Assembly: GCF_000002995.4 (NCBI RefSeq)
Contig: NW_025062284.1
Location: 816,454-880,453, forward strand
Length of the DNA: 64,000 nt
From: Brugia malayi
Taxonomy: Eukaryota; Nematoda; Chromadorea; Rhabditida; Onchocercidae
Reading direction: 5' to 3'
Part shown: piece by piece, positions 61,044 through 64,000 of the stretch
Layout: each line of letters begins with the position of its first letter
How positions within the stretch are numbered: position 1 is the first letter of the stretch
Translations under genes and position numbers: made by a program
The notes under the pieces: model-generated
Seen by the model: the letters and a program-made list of their open reading frames with translations, nothing else
What the model was told of the DNA's origin: nothing
The model's database searches: none

Positions 61044-64000
61044 TGTTGTTGAACGGAAAAAATGTTAACTGAATTGAGATAAAAGGGTAAAAGTTTTTTT
61101 AGTCGTATTTTTTTCAACACAAAAAAGAAATAAAATTCAAAGAAGTTTTTAAATGATTGTCGTTTAATAAATATTTTCAAAACGAAATTTAATCATTAAA
61201 ACAGATATAACTATGAATTAATATTAGTTGCACAACATATCAATTGTTAACATGGATCTATAATATGAATTTTTAAATTCGTACATTTATATGAGATTGT
61301 TTAAAAATTAGAACAAAAGGATTAATTGCTACTCGTAATCAAACTTGTTCGTCAAATAATAATGAAAATAACTTATTATCGCTTATCCAGCTTTAGTTAA
61401 AACTGCTATTTCATCTCTCAAATTATTAATTTTGAATTAGCATTGTTCTGATATTGTTCTAACCATTCTTCAAGTTATAATAGTCAAATTCTGCTTTACT
61501 AAAATAGAAATAATAATAGTGATAGCAAATAATAATAACAATAACAGTACTAATAAAATTAATATTAATGCTAATATTAACATGAATAATAATAGTTATA
61601 GTAACAATAGTTAGAAATCAATAATAATAATAATTCTTAATCATCAACAAATTTTTTTACTTCAATTTAGGAGGTAGGGATAATTAAATTTTACATTTTA
61701 TAAATCTTTTAAAGTCATAAAAAATAAGGAAATGTGAAACAGTTAAAATTTAACAAAAGAATTTGTGCTAAATTAATACCAATAAAAAACATTAAGCATT
61801 TAACAATTACCATTATATGACAAAAGCAAACTATTTTTCATGTATGAAGTAAACTAATTATATTTAGTACAATAAGAATTAACTTTATTTATTGCAAAAA
61901 TAAAAACGAAAAAGAAATTCTTTCATGAACATAACAACAAAAAAAAAAAAAAAAAAAAAAATGAAAAGAAAGAAAAAAGTAAAATGTGAGGGATGAATAA
62001 GAACATGAGAACGGGAAGGAATGAGTGAAGCTAATGTGAAATCGTTGAATTTTTAATGTTAATGTATCGTTTCCACAAGAAGAAAAAAAAGGGAGAAAAG
62101 AAAATGATCAAATGAAATGGAGTTAATATGAATAAAATATTCAGAAATAATGATTCGTTGAATATGTAATAGCTCAACACACCCATTAATAACATAATCA
62201 ATTTCAAAAATAATTATCATTAGCAATATGCTTGAATTTAGCGTAGTAGAAGAAAAATTTTTTTGTTGTTGTTTTAGAAATGAATAAATAATGAATAAAA
62301 ATTAATTTCATTCATTTATTTTGACATTTACTAATTATGTAATTTTTGATCGTTTTTTGTTTTCTCATTCTTTTATTTAATATTTCTAATAGAAGGAAAT
62401 GATAATAATATTATTAATATTTGTTTTAAACTGTGTCATTTGCAATTAAATAGCAAATAAAATAGCTTTCAATGGAAAGAAAATTTTTAAATTATTTCAA
62501 AAGTTCATTTTTTAAAAAAGTACATTGGAATGTTCTATTTTTCAGAAATATAGATGAAAAGAAAAATTGAAAATTGAAAAGGCTTTAATGGATAATTTTC
62601 GATTATGCAAAGTATATAAATAGCAACTAAAGTGCACCAAAAAAAAAGAAAAAGGGAAGAATAAATCCCATTTTAATATTTACATTTTTCATTTTTCCGA
62701 TATCTTAAATAACCACTACCATTTATTTATCTAATTATTCAGTTTATTATTATTATTATCATTATTACTATTATTATTGCTATTATTATTAGTGTTTTTG
62801 TTACTGTTCTTGTTATTATTTAAAAAGAAGACTCAAAATAATTTATTACTTTTTATAGAAGAAATATTTTCTTCCTTTTCATTTACTCACTTTTGCTTTT
62901 CCTTTTTTTCTTTCATTTATCTATTTGCTTATCTTTTCAAACTGATTTTTTAATTCGCTAATAGCAATTTCAATGTGTCACCACTATAATAATGTATCAA
63001 ATTTATGACGAAAAACAAAAAAAGCAATAAATCTAAGTACTTTATTTCCTTTTAACTTTTTTTTTTTGCTTTTCTTGAATTTCTTTTTCTGCCCTCAAAA
63101 TGAATGCTGGGAAAATGATTTAGAAAGTTTGTAATAAGTCTATTAACAAAAGATGAAGTCATCATAAATGTAAGAAGAAGATGAAAAAGAAAGTATTTTT
63201 ATGGTCAAATTAAACAAAATTCCCATAAAGAAAAATTTTTGATTCATTTTTTTCTTCTCTCGTCCTCTCTCCCACTCTTTCTTTTAACTGTAAAAAATTA
63301 AATAATCCTAATTAAAGATATTAAAAACAATGAAAGAGAAGGCAAGCGAAAGAATTGATGACAGGGAGAGAGAGAGAAAATAACAGATTTGTAAAATTTT
63401 TGAGCTTTTCTTTTTCCTTTTTTTCGCTTAAAGTTGACAAATATATCAGGTGAAAATAAAAGAAAGAAGAAAAAAAGAAGAGTTGAAAGAGTAATAGCTG
63501 AAATTAGTGAATAAAATTTATTTTTTCATTTATAAATTGCTTTGTTCACCATTTCTTTTCCCCATATATCTATTGTGTACTGGTAAATGAGTTTAATGAT
63601 AAGTGCAGCAGCAAGTTAATAGGTCTTTTCACGAGATTAATTTTAAAAAAAAAAAAAAAAAGGAAAAAGAAGAGGAAAAGAAGGAGAAATGAAGAGAAAA
63701 GACAAAAAAATCATTTTTTTTTTTTTGAATTAGGTCAAAAATTAAGAATTCAAATACGTCTAGTCAGTTGAACTTTACAATAATCAATTTTAAATTGAGA
63801 CAATCAAAAAATATGCTCTAAGTAATGTCTTTCAAGTATCATTGAATTTTTAATGCTAATCAAAAAATTTGATTCATCTTTTATAGAGAGAAAAAAGAGA
63901 AGCAAAAATTAAAAAAAAAAGAGAAGGAAAAGAAAAAGAAAAAGGACAAATATGTATTTAAATATTGCTTTTCTTGTTTTATGTCGTTTAAATTAATAAA

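Larger units (their letters stand above)
52650..64000. repeat. Right arm of the giant palindrome
   Basis: Mirror of 40754-52135, cut by the window edge. Arm differences are real but few: T-run of nine at 58401-58409 against ten at 46359-46368; CATTTCGG against CAATTCGG in the copies of the U intron; one extra A in some runs. Gene-free stretches (54475-58395 and 59095-64000) hold only the mirrored repeats. Confidence 0.93.

Noticed and set aside
1..64000. CRISPR arrays, tRNA/rRNA genes, bacterial operons, telomeric repeats, transposase or reverse transcriptase genes
   Set aside because: Looked for on both strands and not seen; the repeats present are microsatellites, a minisatellite and segmental duplications.

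Overview
The window is eukaryotic nuclear DNA, very A+T rich (about four fifths by eye), with long poly-A/poly-T runs and genes split by short GT-AG introns. Two families can be named. One is a five-exon YEATS4/GAS41 gene (6694-8630, +). The other is a small two-exon Pmp3/UPF0057 membrane proteolipid, present three times (17131-18173 +, 20995-22015 +, 30882-31895 -). An animal-type GAS41 together with Pmp3 genes and compact introns suggests a nematode; this is inference, as no species marker is visible. Two further multi-exon families are not recognised and are called U and V here. U is about 257 aa, basic near its N-terminus, six exons. V is about 270 aa, coiled-coil rich, six exons.

Layout. 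1-8.7 kb: U-1 (-), V-1 (-) and YEATS4 (+), with V-1 and YEATS4 divergent over a 1.1 kb promoter region. 8.7-15.4 kb: no gene seen, but microsatellites, a pyrimidine tract and a 39-bp minisatellite. 15.4-22.1 kb: a 2.8 kb direct duplication, each unit with one Pmp3 gene. 22.1-30.2 kb: a mosaic of truncated V, YEATS4 and U pieces in both orientations, including a small foldback. 30.2-34.5 kb: an inverted copy of 18.4-22.7 kb. 35.2-39.0 kb: a direct copy of the first 3.9 kb, carrying all six U exons. 40.75-64.0 kb: a palindrome of about 23.2 kb with arms of at least 11.4 kb and a spacer of about 0.5 kb, cut by the right window edge. Its arms are mostly gene-free but carry more U and V fragments.

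YEATS4 is the only gene that looks intact, normal and single-copy. The other families are multiplied and many copies are broken. U-1 runs off the left edge, U-2 has a one-base frameshift, V-1 lacks its last exon, V-2 lacks its first exon, and V-3 and the palindrome copies are fragments. The most interesting point is at 24638-25676 (-). Exons 1-2 of a YEATS4 copy lie just upstream of V's last exon, on the same strand and with matching phase, so splicing would give a 148-aa YEATS/coiled-coil chimera. The whole block reads as a locus reshaped by repeated duplication, inversion and foldback. An assembly artefact for the largest palindrome cannot be excluded from sequence alone, although its arms do differ at scattered sites.
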